From NCBI RefSeq assembly GCF_001411555.2, contig NC_049903.1:22163098-22227097 (forward strand): DNA of 64,000 nt. Reading direction: 5' to 3'. The notes under the pieces were generated by a model. It did not search any database. It was not told where the DNA came from and worked only from the letters and a program-made list of their open reading frames with translations. The translations under genes and the position numbers were made by a program. Position 1 is the first letter of the stretch, and every line of letters begins with the position of its first letter. This document shows, one piece after another, positions 44,522 through 55,516 of this stretch. This DNA comes from Juglans regia. Its lineage: Eukaryota > Streptophyta > Magnoliopsida > Fagales > Juglandaceae.

Positions 44522-47393
44522 TGTAACACCCAGACCCAAAATTTGTACAGATGGACTGTGATTTTTTTTTAAATTTATTTGGAGATCTATGCCGTTTATT
44601 TATTATTATTATTATCTTTTTTTTTTTTTTATTCTCCCCGCTTGTTTTATTTATTTTTTTCGTTTCCGTCTCTTTCCGTTTATATTATTTTTTCGCACGG
44701 CTTATATTTATTTTTTCCGTCGCACAGCATGCATACACACATGCTTTCGTTCACGGCATGCATGCACACACACACGTCTCTCTCGACTCTCTAGGGTTTC
44801 ACCTCACATATATATAGATGATTATGTTTTTCCCAAGCACTGAGATTTTACCCAACACTGCCGCCGCTAGAAACTCCTCCCCACGCAAACGGCAACCCGA
44901 TCTCTGCACCTATCAGCCATCCCCGTAGCCGTCCAACACCCTCACGGAAGCCCAAACCCGTTCGTCACCACTGCTGCCCGGTTCGTCCTCCCCCAACCTC
45001 CATCTCCACGTAGAACCGACGCCAGAACAACCCTCGGAAAACACTTTCGACAGCCACGGGAAACAGCAACCCCTGCTTTTACCGAATTAAAATCCTCTGT
45101 TTTTCCTCTCAAAAACAGAGCAGCACCTTTTATACGGTTAGTCACCACCGTACGTCGGGGAAACTATCGGACCAGCCGCAGAATCCGCCGGTTGTCACTT
45201 TTCCGTCAGCCTCGAGCCGCCTCAGTCCCGCCCTGTCCCTCGTGGTGAGTACCTCCCTCGGTTACTCCCTCATCTCTCTCCGTCTCTCTCTCTCGCTCAC
45301 CTCTCCCTCTCGTTCACTCGTGCGCAGCCCAGCTAGACAGAGTCTCCGCCGCACTCCCATTCTTCTGTCGCGCCACCTCAATCCCTCCAGCCAGCCCCGT
45401 CGCTCCTCACCCTTCCGCGTGTGCCTCGGTTTGCCTTGGGTAAGTTGCTGCCGCCGCATACTGGGTGTCAATCCCGTATGTGTTTGCCTAGTTATTATAC
45501 GTACTAAGTATATATGATATTTATGAACAGTTGTAACCTTATATATATATATATGGAAAATTCCTAGAGTTTTGTTTTCGGGTGAGAGGTTTATTTTTGG
45601 GGTTATGTTTAAATGGGTTATTTTTTTTAGTAAATGGTCTCGGTTTATTTTTTATTTAAGAAAGTACATGATTTTCATAATGATATTAAGAAAGATTTAT
45701 TTTAAGAGTAAATATTATTGGTGTGATGTTACTGTTACATTTTAGATATGTTTAGTCTATTTAAAAATAGTTATGGTTTATTTTAAAATATTGTGGGATA
45801 ATTATATTATCTAGTTTTGAACTTTATAAGTGTTTTCATTAATAAATAAGTTAGATTTTTTTTAAAATGTTTTTAGTCAAAGTTATCAATTGGACAGTGG
45901 CGATTTTAGAAAAAGATGATAAATTTTAAGGTTATGAAATTTTAGGTTTTGAGGAATTAAGTAGGTTATTTTAGAAATTTAGGATCAAATATCGAAATAA
46001 GTGGTTGATTGGAAATTTACGGGAATTACTTGATTATTTGATAGGTGACGATTGTTAATTGTTCGACATTTTGAGGAAAAATTCTGAAAAGCTAAGAAGT
46101 CCAGGTAAGCGGGGTTCCTATGCTAGACTTTGCATTAAAATAAAATTAACTGAAGTCTTTTTTTGAAAAATGTGCATGTTTTGGTTATGAAAAGAAATCT
46201 GGAAACAACCTCAGATAATTGTTCTGCATTACTCATGAGATTCTGTTTAAGAAGAAAGTATTTTCTGTCATGACTGGTGTAGACATGAGCTTATTTTTGA
46301 CATTTTGTTTCTGAACTTTGAAAATGAGAGCGAATATGAAATTTGTGCATTAATTATGTTGTGATATGATTTTGTTCTGTTCCGAAGATTTTTGTTCAGT
46401 ACTCTGTTTGGATAAGACGTGATTTCTGAAAACTTTTGGCATGACTCTCTGATTCTGAATTTGATTATGTTTCCGTTCTGTTCAGTTACGGCCCAGCCAC
46501 GGGTAATAATAGTAGATATGGCCCAACCACGGGTAATAATAGTGGATACGGCCCAACCACGGGTTATAATAGTGGATACGGCCCAACCACGGGTAATAAT
46601 AGTGGATACGGCCCAACCACGGGTTATAATAGTGGATACGGCCCAACCACGGGTAATAATAGTGGATACGGCCCTGCCACGGGTTAGAGTAGTGGTCTCT
46701 GTTTGAGTGCACACCTTGGTGACAGAGTGTTTTATGTTCTGCTTGGCTATCCGCAGATGCACAACCCTACCACGGGGGTTATACATGGCCTCTGTTCTGA
46801 TATGATGTTCTGATGATGACGATGATCATTTATGCTATGCCAAAGAATATTTTGAAGGAAATTATTTCTAAATCTTCGCTCTGATATTTTGATAACGTGT
46901 TCTGCATCCGCACTCTGAAAATGAAAATGTTTTGTTCTGCATTCTGATTTCTGTAAATGCTCATGTTTATACACTGGTATATGTTCTCTGCTTACTGAGT
47001 TGTTGATAACTCACCCCTTATCTCCATATATTTTTCAGATAATTTTGATGGTTCAGCTGGGGAGCAAGAGTAGAAAGTTTAGCAACGTGTGATGATTGTA
47101 GTGGAATAAGTGCCTGAGGGTACAAATGCTTATTTGAGGGTCGTAGTTAGTAAGCTGATTTATTTTTCGGGTATTTGATTTGATGAGTTGAGGATGTGTT
47201 CGAGTTTTTGGAGAATTTCTAATTTAAGTTATTGGGGATTTCTTTATTGTCGCCATGGAGGAACTTAGATTTTTGGTTGGATTAAGTGTATTAATATTTT
47301 ATGGAATTTTTCTGGAGTTTATAGTTGTGTTATTTAAGTTAATTTTAAGTATTAAGAGCTAACTCTCCGAACCTCTGGGAACGGGGCGTTACA
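44522..47393 (+). repeat. 3' LTR of element H (2.87 kb)
   Basis: Near-identical partner of 40272-43130, including the GC-rich leader and the minisatellite (46491-46688). It ends GGAACGGGGCGTTACA, followed by ACTAG and the rest of copy D's protease. Confidence 0.9.
46491..46688. repeat. 30-bp minisatellite in H 3' LTR
   Basis: Same number and order of units as 42228-42425, so the array has not changed since insertion. Confidence 0.95.
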
Positions 47394-48230
47394 ACTAGGA
47401 TATGATCCTTTGTGATGTAATGCCTATGCATGCTGGCCATATTATGTTGGGAAAACAGTGGCGCAGTTTGATAGGAATGTGATCCATGATAGGTTAAGAA
47501 ACATGTACAATTTTGAAAAGGATGGAAAAACAATCAAACTTACTCCTTTAACTCCAACACAGGCCCATGGGGACCAACTGAAACTAAAAAATGGGATTGA
47601 GTAAAAAAGTAAAAGTGAGGATGAGATTGAGAAAAAAAGAAATAGTGAGACTGAAAAAGAGAGAGAGAGAGAAAAATGAGGAAGAAAAAAGATGAGAGTG
47701 AGGCTGAAACCTCAAGAATAAAAGAGAATGAGTTGCAAAAATATTGTGAGGCCGATGGTTCAAAAAAAGAGGAGAGTGGAAAAAAAAGATAGCGTGAAAC
47801 GAAAAAAGAGAATGAAAGGAAAAAAGAGAATGAAGCCGAAACATAGAGAGAAAGTGAGAGTGAAAAAGAAAATAGGGAGGTGGCTGAGAGTCAAGAAAAA
47901 AGAATGGAGCCACAAGAGGAAAAAGAAAGAGAGATTGCAGAGAGAAACAGAAAGACAAAAGTGAGTTTTTATACTAAGGCAAGCTTTTATACCAATGAAT
48001 TTAACAACTCTTTGTCTAGTGTTGTTGTTTCTTTGTTGCAGGAATACGAGGTCATGATTCCTAATGGTGTGTTTAGTGGATTTTCACCTATTAGAGAGAT
48101 AGAGCATTACACTGATTTTGTACCAGGTGTGACAATTATTACCCGACCTTTCTTTGAAGAACATGGGTCCTTGACACGCTTGAAGGGACAAGGTAAGTTG
48201 TTGACTAGAATGCATGCTAAGTGAGAGGAC
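47394..48230 (+). pseudogene. Copy D protease end, charged linker and RT edge
   Basis: After H the protease resumes out of phase (CDVMPMHAGHIMLGKQW, equivalent to HAGHILLGRSW in copy C). A Lys/Glu-rich linker over about 47590-47960 follows with several stops. The frame 47880-48224 has VSLLQEYEVMIPNGVFSGF, the RT N-terminal edge (IREIEHYTDFVPG), and then jumps to HGSLTRLKGQGKLLTRMHAK of RNase H. The RT catalytic core is therefore absent, with the same junction as copy A. Confidence 0.8.
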
Positions 48231-48566
48231 TGAATTGAGACTTTTCCTCATGTATTCAAATACACACAAGTTATGAAAAATTTTGTGGTTCATGCTTTGG
48301 CAAGAAGGTATGTCCTTGTCTTCATTTTAGATGTAAAATTGTTAAGACTTGAATATGATAAGGAATTGCATGCTAATGATGATGACTTTGCTGGTGTGTA
48401 TGGAACATGTAAAAAAACATCGTTTGGTAAGTTCTATAAACTAGATTGATACTTGTTTAGAGAGAATATATTTTGTGTGCCTACTACTTTTATGCGTAAG
48501 TTGCTTGTGTTTGATAGACATGGTAGTTTGTTGGATAACTTTGGTGTAAGGAAGACTTTCAATGTG

Positions 48567-48960
48567 TTGCATGAACGTTTGCGGGAGTATCATTTGCCTT
48601 TCATTGAGTTTGCATATAATTAGAGTGGTCATTTTGGTGTAAATAAGATTTTAAACGTGTTGTATGAATGTTTGTGGGAGTATTATTTTCCATTCATTGA
48701 CCTGTTGCATGAACGTGTGCGGGAGTATCATTTGCCTTTCATTGAGTTTGCATATAATTAGAGTGGTCATTTTGGTGTAAATAAGATTTTAAATGTGTTG
48801 CATGAATGTTTGTGGGAGTATTATTTTCCATTCATTGACTTGTTGCATGAACGTGTGCGAGAGTATCATTTGCCTTTCATTGAGTTTGCATATAATTGGA
48901 TTGGTCGTTTCGGGGTGAGGAAGACTTTAAATATGTTTCTTGAATATTTGTGGGATAATA
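48567..48960 (+). repeat. 138-bp tandem repeat in pol of copy D
   Basis: GTGTTG(T/C)ATGAATGTTTGTG starts at 48657 and 48795, with partial units on either side. Each unit encodes LHExxREYHLPFIEFAYN followed by SGHFGVNKILNV. It is a longer relative of the 45-bp repeat in copy A. Confidence 0.85.
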
Positions 48961-49248
48961 TTTTGTCATTCATTGAGTTTATATATAATTGGAGTGTTCA
49001 TGCTACTACCAAATTTTTACCTTTTGAAATTGTTTATAAACTTAATTCATTTACTCCTTTAGATTTAATGTCTTTACCTGTTGACTTAATTGGAGTAGCT
49101 TGGATGAATTTTTTCAAATTCTTGAACAAATTAATGATAATGCATATGAAATGGATCTTCCAAGTATGTGTATAATATTTATACTATTTTCAATGTTACT
49201 AACATTTTTCCTTTTGATCCAGGTGAAGATTCGAGATCGAATCCTTTT

Positions 49249-49262
49249 GAGGAGAGAGGGAA
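49249..49262 (+). other. Polypurine tract of copy D
   Basis: GAGGAGAGAGGGAA directly precedes the 3' LTR. It lies inside the coding sequence for FEERGN. Confidence 0.8.
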
Positions 49263-50137
49263 TGATGGGAACTAAAGTGGACTTAGTCTTAAAGATCTTT
49301 TGCAAGTTCCAGATGGGTCAATCACAAGATCAAGAGCCATGAAGATCAATGAGGCGATACAATCCACTTGGGACGAGTCTAGCAAGAGCCCACCATTTAA
49401 GATGGGCTTGAAGGATGAAAATCCAGTTTTGATTCATTTGATACATGCTATGGAAGAAGACAACAATATGACTTAAGGCTTTGGACACTTGAAGGCTTTC
49501 AACTTGTTTAATTTATTTAAAGAACTTATTTTATTAGTTTAGAATAATTAGATTTATTATAAGAATGACTTAAGGGGGTACCCATTTAAGGGCATATTAG
49601 GAAAGTTATTATTTCTTATGAACTAGGGTTTTTGGGAAGGCCTTGTATTTTGGCCAATGGCTTATTTGGAAAGTTACTTTTTAAGAACTAAGGTTTTGAA
49701 GATGTTACCGTAGCCGAGTTACTGTAGCGTCGTACTGTAGTCAAGACACTGTTCACTCATGGGTATTTTTGGAAGATTGGGCATTGTTTTGGATAAGGTT
49801 TTAATTTGGTTTTGCTTTAAATACTCTTTGTTGCTTCATATTAAAAAGTTTATGAAATTTGATGAATTTATTTATTGTGAGTTGAGTTTTACTCATCTTG
49901 TTCTTAATTGAACTTTTAAACTTATCAAAAGTAAATCACAACCTTTGTGGCGTTCCTCCTTTGTAATCTGGGTGCTTGATATGGGTTCTTCAACGGGTCT
50001 AGATTTTAATATAATGTAGTTTTTTTAAACGAGTTTTCATCGGGTCTAGATTTTCCATCCATTAATTTTGATTTTCTTGGGTGAGTTTTCAAATTGACTG
50101 TGAGTTCAAAGATTTCTATTCCTACGGGTTTATATCA
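49263..50137 (+). repeat. 3' LTR of CRM-like copy D
   Basis: TGATGGGAAC to GGTTTATATCA, 875 bp against 874 bp for the 5' LTR. It is followed by CTATC, a near copy of the TTATC at the left end. Confidence 0.9.
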
Positions 50138-50142
50138 CTATC

Positions 50143-52687
50143 GTTAAAGCATCCCCAAGTAAAGACACGTCCGTTGTATATATGCTTTTATTTGGTACCA
50201 TATATGCCACTGATTGACCAATGGATCGAATCAGCTCCCAAGAAGATATATCGACTGGAAAAAACCAGTGTTGGAGGCTATATAATTAATATATTTATTT
50301 ATTTATTTATATATATAGGAGAATCACAGCACCTACTAATTAGGACTCTAGTTGAAAGACAACTTGATTACCTAATTAATCCATCTCCATGCAAGATATA
50401 TAGTCTGCGGCTTGACTAGATCGATCCAAGATATAGGATGTCAGCAGTCTGAAATACAGCCTCCACATCAACAAACAAATTAACCCTTGCTTGGCCAATC
50501 TTGTGTCACAAATAAATTAAGGTTGCAGTCTTTGATAAATCATACACTACCCAGCCTTATAACATCTTACACCAAGGAAATAACTGATCTCAAACTCACG
50601 AATCCCTCCAATAAAAAGAAAACAGAATAAGGATGTTGTGCTCTTGAATAGTTAGTTCTAAACATATATATCTGGCTACAAAGATGACCCAAGAAGAAAA
50701 TTTCATGCGACACTTTCTTAGGCACATTTAAAACTGACGACAATCAGTGTATGCATATACTAGATAAGACATCGAACCTTAAAACTAGTTTATCTCCACT
50801 GGAGAGAAGCCCAAACATCCAACCAAGCTACCACTTTGATCTTTATAGTTTTATCTATAACACGTGGCCGTCAGTTACTTTGTTAGCTTAATTTATCGTC
50901 ACAAATCCGCCCTAATTCAATAGTGTCAAGGTCCATGGCTTGAACATATGGATTTCTTTAGAAACATCTTCCTGTTGGTGGCCCAATGGCCTTTTGAGAC
51001 CTTTCTTCCACTAATCAGCTACCAAGCTTCTCAAACTCACACTGACAATCGTGAAACCCTCTGCAGATCTGTCTAGTTCTTGATAATGGTAATTGAATGG
51101 CGACGTGAAAACCTGTCGCATTCGAAAATTTCCCGAGAATTATGTCTTCCATCATCTCGATCCACTTTCTGAATCCTCTTGAACACCCGCTACAACACAA
51201 CCAACCAAAGTCCTGGTACTGCTACTGCACTCTCCCGGCCCTTTCATATAAAACATACAGTTCCATTAGTTCCTATCCTTAGAACCCGGTAGTGTAGGCT
51301 CGACCTGAATTGCCTATGGCATCTAGCATGACCCCTACGTTATTTAGCCTTCCGCCCTATGTTATTTTTTCAATTGCTAATAGTGTTAGAAATTAGCCAT
51401 CCCTAAATTAAGATTTTAGAATAGTTTGTTTCAATCTGTATATACTAGCTAGCTAGACTAACATGCATTAGTTTTTCTTATTGTTAATTAATGTATCCCA
51501 AGGGCTACTTGATCGTGATTCTAGAGATTTGACTCAGTTAGTTAGCTCAGAAAAGAGATGGAATGAGTTGCAAACGATTCTAATAAAGAAGATGAAGACA
51601 CGGATAGCATCATAGCTCAACAACGATCCATATTGGATTCCATTATGGAGCCCCCATATCTCATTTATAATATCATTGTTGATGTTGAAAGCTGGAGAAA
51701 AGGAGAATCCCAGTCTAACCGGATCTGGTCAGATGTCAAAGTTGCAAACATCCAGTATCTCTGGAGAATATAACAGAAAAATGTTGCCCTGCAATAGATT
51801 TACTTTCGTTGTGGGGGACCAAAACCATCATTACCAGAACTAAAAAGTTCCGCTTGTTTGCGAACTTCATGACAAATACATTCGTACAATTAGAGTACTC
51901 CTAGAGTGAGCCCTCTTTCTTCCCCTTTAAATTTTTTATTTTTTCCATCTGAAAAGGAAAATGGACGATAGGGTGTCATGACCAAGGCATCAAAAGTGAA
52001 TAAGAATTTATTTGAACACGGGAAATGCGCATATATATAAATATATATCAAATTACATGAGGAAAAGGAAATGATAGGGAGCGCCATGAATACCAAGTAC
52101 TATATATGGCATTATTTTTTTGTGGGAACCTTTTTATTGAGCAAGCAAGATTAACTGCTTTTCTGGGATTAGTAATGAGTTAATTTTCAGAAAATGCATA
52201 TTCTTTTATTGAAGCTTCTGGTACAGCTAGCCTAACAAAAAACAAGAAGAAATAGAATGACAGATTTAACCGAAGTCCAGAACTGACTTATAAGAACAAA
52301 TAGAACATAATAGCATATAATAAAATTGGTCTCTAATAATCATAAAATATTATTTTTAAATTATAGGTACCCCTGGAACCGCCTAGACAAAGCCTAGCTA
52401 CGAACAGAAAGAAAAGAAATAGAGGGGGTGGGGGGAAACACATCTTGCCAAGCTTTCAGTACTGGTTGGCGCAGCTTTATTTCTTATGTTTGTCTTGAAA
52501 CCTGTTTCCAAAATTTAAGCATCTCAAGATCAGCAGCTTTTTTGGATTGCATGATCCGATCCAAGACAACACCAAAGAATAAAGAGTATATACAGAAATT
52601 GAGAGATGAACTTCCCTTAAAATAACTAACAAACTAAAGAAGCCTCAAGAACTAGTCATGTACGTATAAAGTTAAGCATGAATAAAA
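50143..52687. other. No gene recognised
   Basis: Intergenic host DNA downstream of the WOX gene. Short open frames such as 51015-51200 (minus) match nothing I know. Mild TA-rich tracts lie near 50290-50320 and 52030. Confidence 0.5.
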
Positions 52688-52722
52688 TTTTTTTTTTTGG
52701 GGGAGGGGGGGGGGGGGGGGGG
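52688..52722. repeat. T11-G5-A-G18 homopolymer block
   Basis: Eleven T are followed by five G, one A and eighteen G. It lies about 250 bp beyond the 3' end of the WOX coding sequence. Confidence 0.9.
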
Positions 52723-52971
52723 TGAATGTCATTGGTACCTTAAAATATACTTAATTTCTTAATTACTATTGACTAAAAGTTGGTGCAGTTTTGATGTTGG
52801 AGTTTACTAGTACACTATAATTAAGGTAGCTTTTCCCATGAAGAAGCAGTTTTCTAATTACAATTCAACAAAACAGCTGAAGAAGAATAAGACGAATGAG
52901 AATGGATACATCAGTTCCCCTGAGGATCCAAGGACGGGGTACAGCGAATTTTATTCCAATTTTTCTGTATA

Positions 52972-54582
52972 TCATGAATTTCGAGATGTGCTTACCAGGA
53001 AATAGCTTTCACCATGCTGCAGGCCCTGCATTAAGAAGCCAAATTCATTGACAGCAACCGGCACTCCGGAGCAATGGACCAACACTACGTCTTGATCAAA
53101 CATTGCCTTGATATCAAGTGGCCCCTTTGGAACTTCAGTGGGAACCCCATTGATAAACACTGTAATTAATCCTGAAAATTTGTAAAGAATAGCAAGTCCG
53201 AAAGTATGTCCATTTATATTTCAACCATGGAAACAACTTAGATGTAGGGTGGAAACTGGAGATTTTGGAATAATATTTCTGATCAGTTAAGAGTTCGGAG
53301 TTCATCATGAATTTTCATATAATTTTAAAACCAACCATGAGCAATAGCAGAAAGGTGAAAACTACTATATATATATATATATATATCATAAAAGTCAAGA
53401 CTTTAGTGGACTCACTTGGGAGGTGCAAGCACGATAAATTTAATTACTTAAGAGGGATAAAATAAAGAAAGAGAAATCAATTTCAATTATGGCTTCCTTT
53501 CTTTCTTTCTTTTTTCGGTGTTTTGTGTTTTTATTTATTTTTAATTAAAAAAACTATGAACGCATTGCCAGGAAAAGAGACCTCATGTTTTTACGGGAAA
53601 GTGCAACTTTCATTCTACTACTCAGATACAAGAACTGTCATGTCAGTGTAAAGTTGATACTTTATTCTCTAGAAGTCGTCCTAATTGAACTTGGCCATGA
53701 TAGTTTTGGACTTTAATATTTATAAATAAACATTGTAAGTATCCTTACTGTACTTGTAGAAAATAAGATTTAATTTATTGTAGTACATAATTATATATTA
53801 AGGCTCCAAGAATGGTTTATAAGTGGATTATATCAGAAAACCAAGGTTCATCACCGTCTTTAGAAACCAAACGTGAAAAAGGAAAGTTACAAAGAGGGAG
53901 AAAGAAAAGGGTTTTCCAAGCCAGATGAAAGCTTGGAATTGCATAAATTAAAGAGAATGAAAAGATATTTATCTTTTAAAAGGAAGACGTTAAGTATCTA
54001 CGAATAAACTGAATCAGCCATGCATTTACCAGTTTGGTATTGCAAATCTGAAGCATCCGAAGGGCATAAACCTGCAGGCGTTACGGCCGAGCCCTGCTCG
54101 ATTTCCGGGAAACCCATTTGACCAGAGAGAGAAAAGAGAGAGTGATCAACGCCATCGTTGCCCAGAACTCCACATGAAGATGAGGAACCAACGTGATAAG
54201 ATGGAGAGGAGGCAAAAGTAGGTGATGATAAAGGCCCGAAACCCAAAGCGGAGCTAGTACTCTCGAGTTGAGTTGCACTACTGGCTACTTGTGCTTGATT
54301 TCTCTGTTCAAGGCTGGCCTGCATCTGGCGTTGTCGGCGGCGAGATCTTGACCGGCGGTTCTGGAACCAGTAGAAAACGTTTGCATCGCCAACTGAGCCG
54401 AATTTCTCAAGCAGTTTTCTTATTCTCACCGTCTCATCTCTGGGAGGATTAACCATTCCACTGTTGAAGATAGACTCCAGTATTAGGATTTGCTCTGGCT
54501 TTGGAGTCCACCTTGACCTGACAGGTTCGTTTCGCTCCGACCCTTGGCTTGGACTGTTGGGGTCTTGCCCTTGTTCTTCCAT
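52972..54582 (-). CDS. WOX11: WUSCHEL-related homeobox protein, WOX11/12-like (two exons)
   Basis: A plant homeodomain transcription factor of the intermediate WOX clade. WOX11/12 proteins promote root founder-cell fate and adventitious or crown root formation downstream of auxin, acting in the nucleus. Exon 1 is 54582-54030 and exon 2 is 53171-52972, giving 250 residues, close to the family's usual 250-270. The homeodomain (about residues 21-86) has [38 protein letters not shown] and the recognition helix [20 protein letters not shown] Ser/Gln-rich middle follows. Exon 2 adds the C-terminal clade motif ([31 protein letters not shown]). The splice joins CAAACTG|GTAAAT to TTTTCAG|GATTAA and keeps the frame. 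A GTAAGC at 52995 could be a further donor, so the last eight residues are less certain. WOX11 and WOX12 cannot be told apart here. Confidence 0.92.
53172..54029 (-). other. Intron of the WOX11/12-like gene
   Basis: 858 bp, starting GTAAATGC and ending TTTTCAG on the minus strand, inserted after the first base of a glycine codon. It contains a (TA)n run at about 53366-53387, the part most likely to vary between alleles. No transposon is seen in it. Confidence 0.85.
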
Positions 54583-54686
54583 TAATTTTACTCCAAAAGA
54601 CGAGAAAGAAATATGGTTCTTGAAGCTTTGGAGTAATACAAGGCAACGCGAAAAAACACATAGGAAACCGCTTCAGAGTGGCCAAG

Positions 54687-54696
54687 CTATATAAAG
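54687..54696 (-). promoter_or_regulatory. Putative TATA box of the WOX gene
   Basis: On the minus strand CTTTATATAG lies about 105 bp before the start codon. That would place transcription start near 54660 and leave a 5' leader of about 75 bases. Sequence-based prediction. Confidence 0.5.
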
Positions 54697-55060
54697 GGCT
54701 GGAGGAACCAAATTCTCACGAATGAAATTACCAAGTCACCCTCTTTCTATTTTCTTGATCACCACCTTACAACGATGAGAAAATATATGCTCAAGTACCT
54801 AACAGTAGACAACGTGTAAGTTTTTTCCCAACGAAAATTATTAGATCATGTGGAAAAGATTTCGAATTCAAAACCATTTTAAATAATTTTCATGCAACAT
54901 TTTGTTTGGGTCTAATACCGAGTAAAATCATCATCATTGACACAAATGTAATTTGACATGGCTGAATGATTCGGCTCATAACTTTTCATATAATTAACCT
55001 GTGATATTTTATTACTAAGAAATATTAACACAATATTTTACTGTTATAATTAGTGCTATT

Positions 55061-55077
55061 AGAACAATAGTACTAAG
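55061..55077. repeat. Left 17-bp target duplication of small retroposon
   Basis: AGAACAATAGTACTAAG, matching AGAACAACGGTACTAAG at 55500-55516 at 15 of 17 bases. Confidence 0.75.
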
Positions 55078-55499
55078 GTTGAAAATGCGGATCTACAACT
55101 TTCCAAACTATAATTTGCTATTTTCTCATATATCTTATAATTTTCTGTTAATTCCTTTGTTTTAGGTTAAAAAAACAAAAACACATAGTCTCTTGTATTT
55201 TTATACATAGAGTGTATTCTCTACTTTGTCTTAGATAGAGTACTGTGGGGTTGTTTAATTCTGTCTTAGAACAGAATGTGAAGTTTGTTAAATCTGTCTA
55301 AGAACAGAGTGTTGTCTCTCAAACGGCTTGTTTGTAGATAATTACAGTAATGGACTAAACCATGTCAGTTACAAAGAAATTTATGTATTGGCTAGTCTTA
55401 ATAATAGTAGTTGACTTGTATTCTATATGTCTCAGGTCAGAATTGTAATGTCTCATTATGAATAAATGGAATTTGTTCTACCTTAAAAAAAAAAAAAAA
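55078..55499 (+). mobile_element. Small poly(A) retroposon upstream of the WOX gene
   Basis: 422 bp ending in a run of 16 A (55485-55500) and flanked by a 17-bp near-perfect duplication, the signature of LINE-mediated insertion. It contains AATAAA-like sequence (AATAAATGG, 55461) about 25 bp before the A-run. A duplicated TCTGT(C)TTAGAACAGA motif is at about 55260-55310. I see no coding frame and no Pol III A/B boxes, so it is a truncated LINE 3' end or a retrocopied transcript rather than a clear SINE. It lies about 500 bp upstream of the WOX start codon. Confidence 0.7.
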
Positions 55500-55516
55500 A
55501 GAACAACGGTACTAAG

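Larger units (their letters stand above)
40272..47393 (+). mobile_element. LARD-type non-autonomous LTR element H
   Basis: Two near-identical LTRs (40272-43130 and 44522-47393, 2859 and 2872 bp) flank a 1391-bp non-coding interior. A Met-tRNA-type primer site follows the first LTR and a polypurine tract precedes the second. LTR ends are TGTAACACCC and GGGGCGTTACA. The interior end (AAATTTCGAGGACGAAATTTTT then AAGGGGGGGAGAA, 44483-44521) has the form found in Tekay/Del elements, the likely source of enzymes. It is inserted in the protease part of copy D; ACTAG follows the right end. Confidence 0.9.
48231..49262 (+). pseudogene. Copy D RNase H end and rearranged integrase
   Basis: RNase H end (FVVHALARRYVLVF-like) and the integrase zinc-finger region (GSLLDNFGVRKTFNVLHE) are readable with stops. 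They lead into a 138-bp tandem repeat that fuses zinc-finger and late-integrase segments. The frames at 48795-49175 and 49100-49342 then carry the integrase C-terminal part (FEIVYKLNSFTPLDLMSLPVD, ILEQINDNAYEMDLPS) and reach FEERG at the polypurine tract. The DDE core is missing. Confidence 0.8.
38097..50137 (+). mobile_element. CRM-like Ty3/gypsy copy D, complete ends, split by element H
   Basis: The 5' LTR is at 38097-38970 (874 bp) and the 3' LTR at 49263-50137 (875 bp). The flanking TTATC (38092-38096) and CTATC (50138-50142) match at 4 of 5 bases. Leader, a shortened gag-protease, the linker and shortened pol lie between. Without H the element is about 4.9 kb. It carries large internal deletions, one shared with copy A, and is non-autonomous. 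Confidence 0.9.

Noticed and set aside
51015..51200. 61-codon minus-strand frame between copy D and the WOX gene
   Set aside because: No similarity that I recognise and no extension in either direction.
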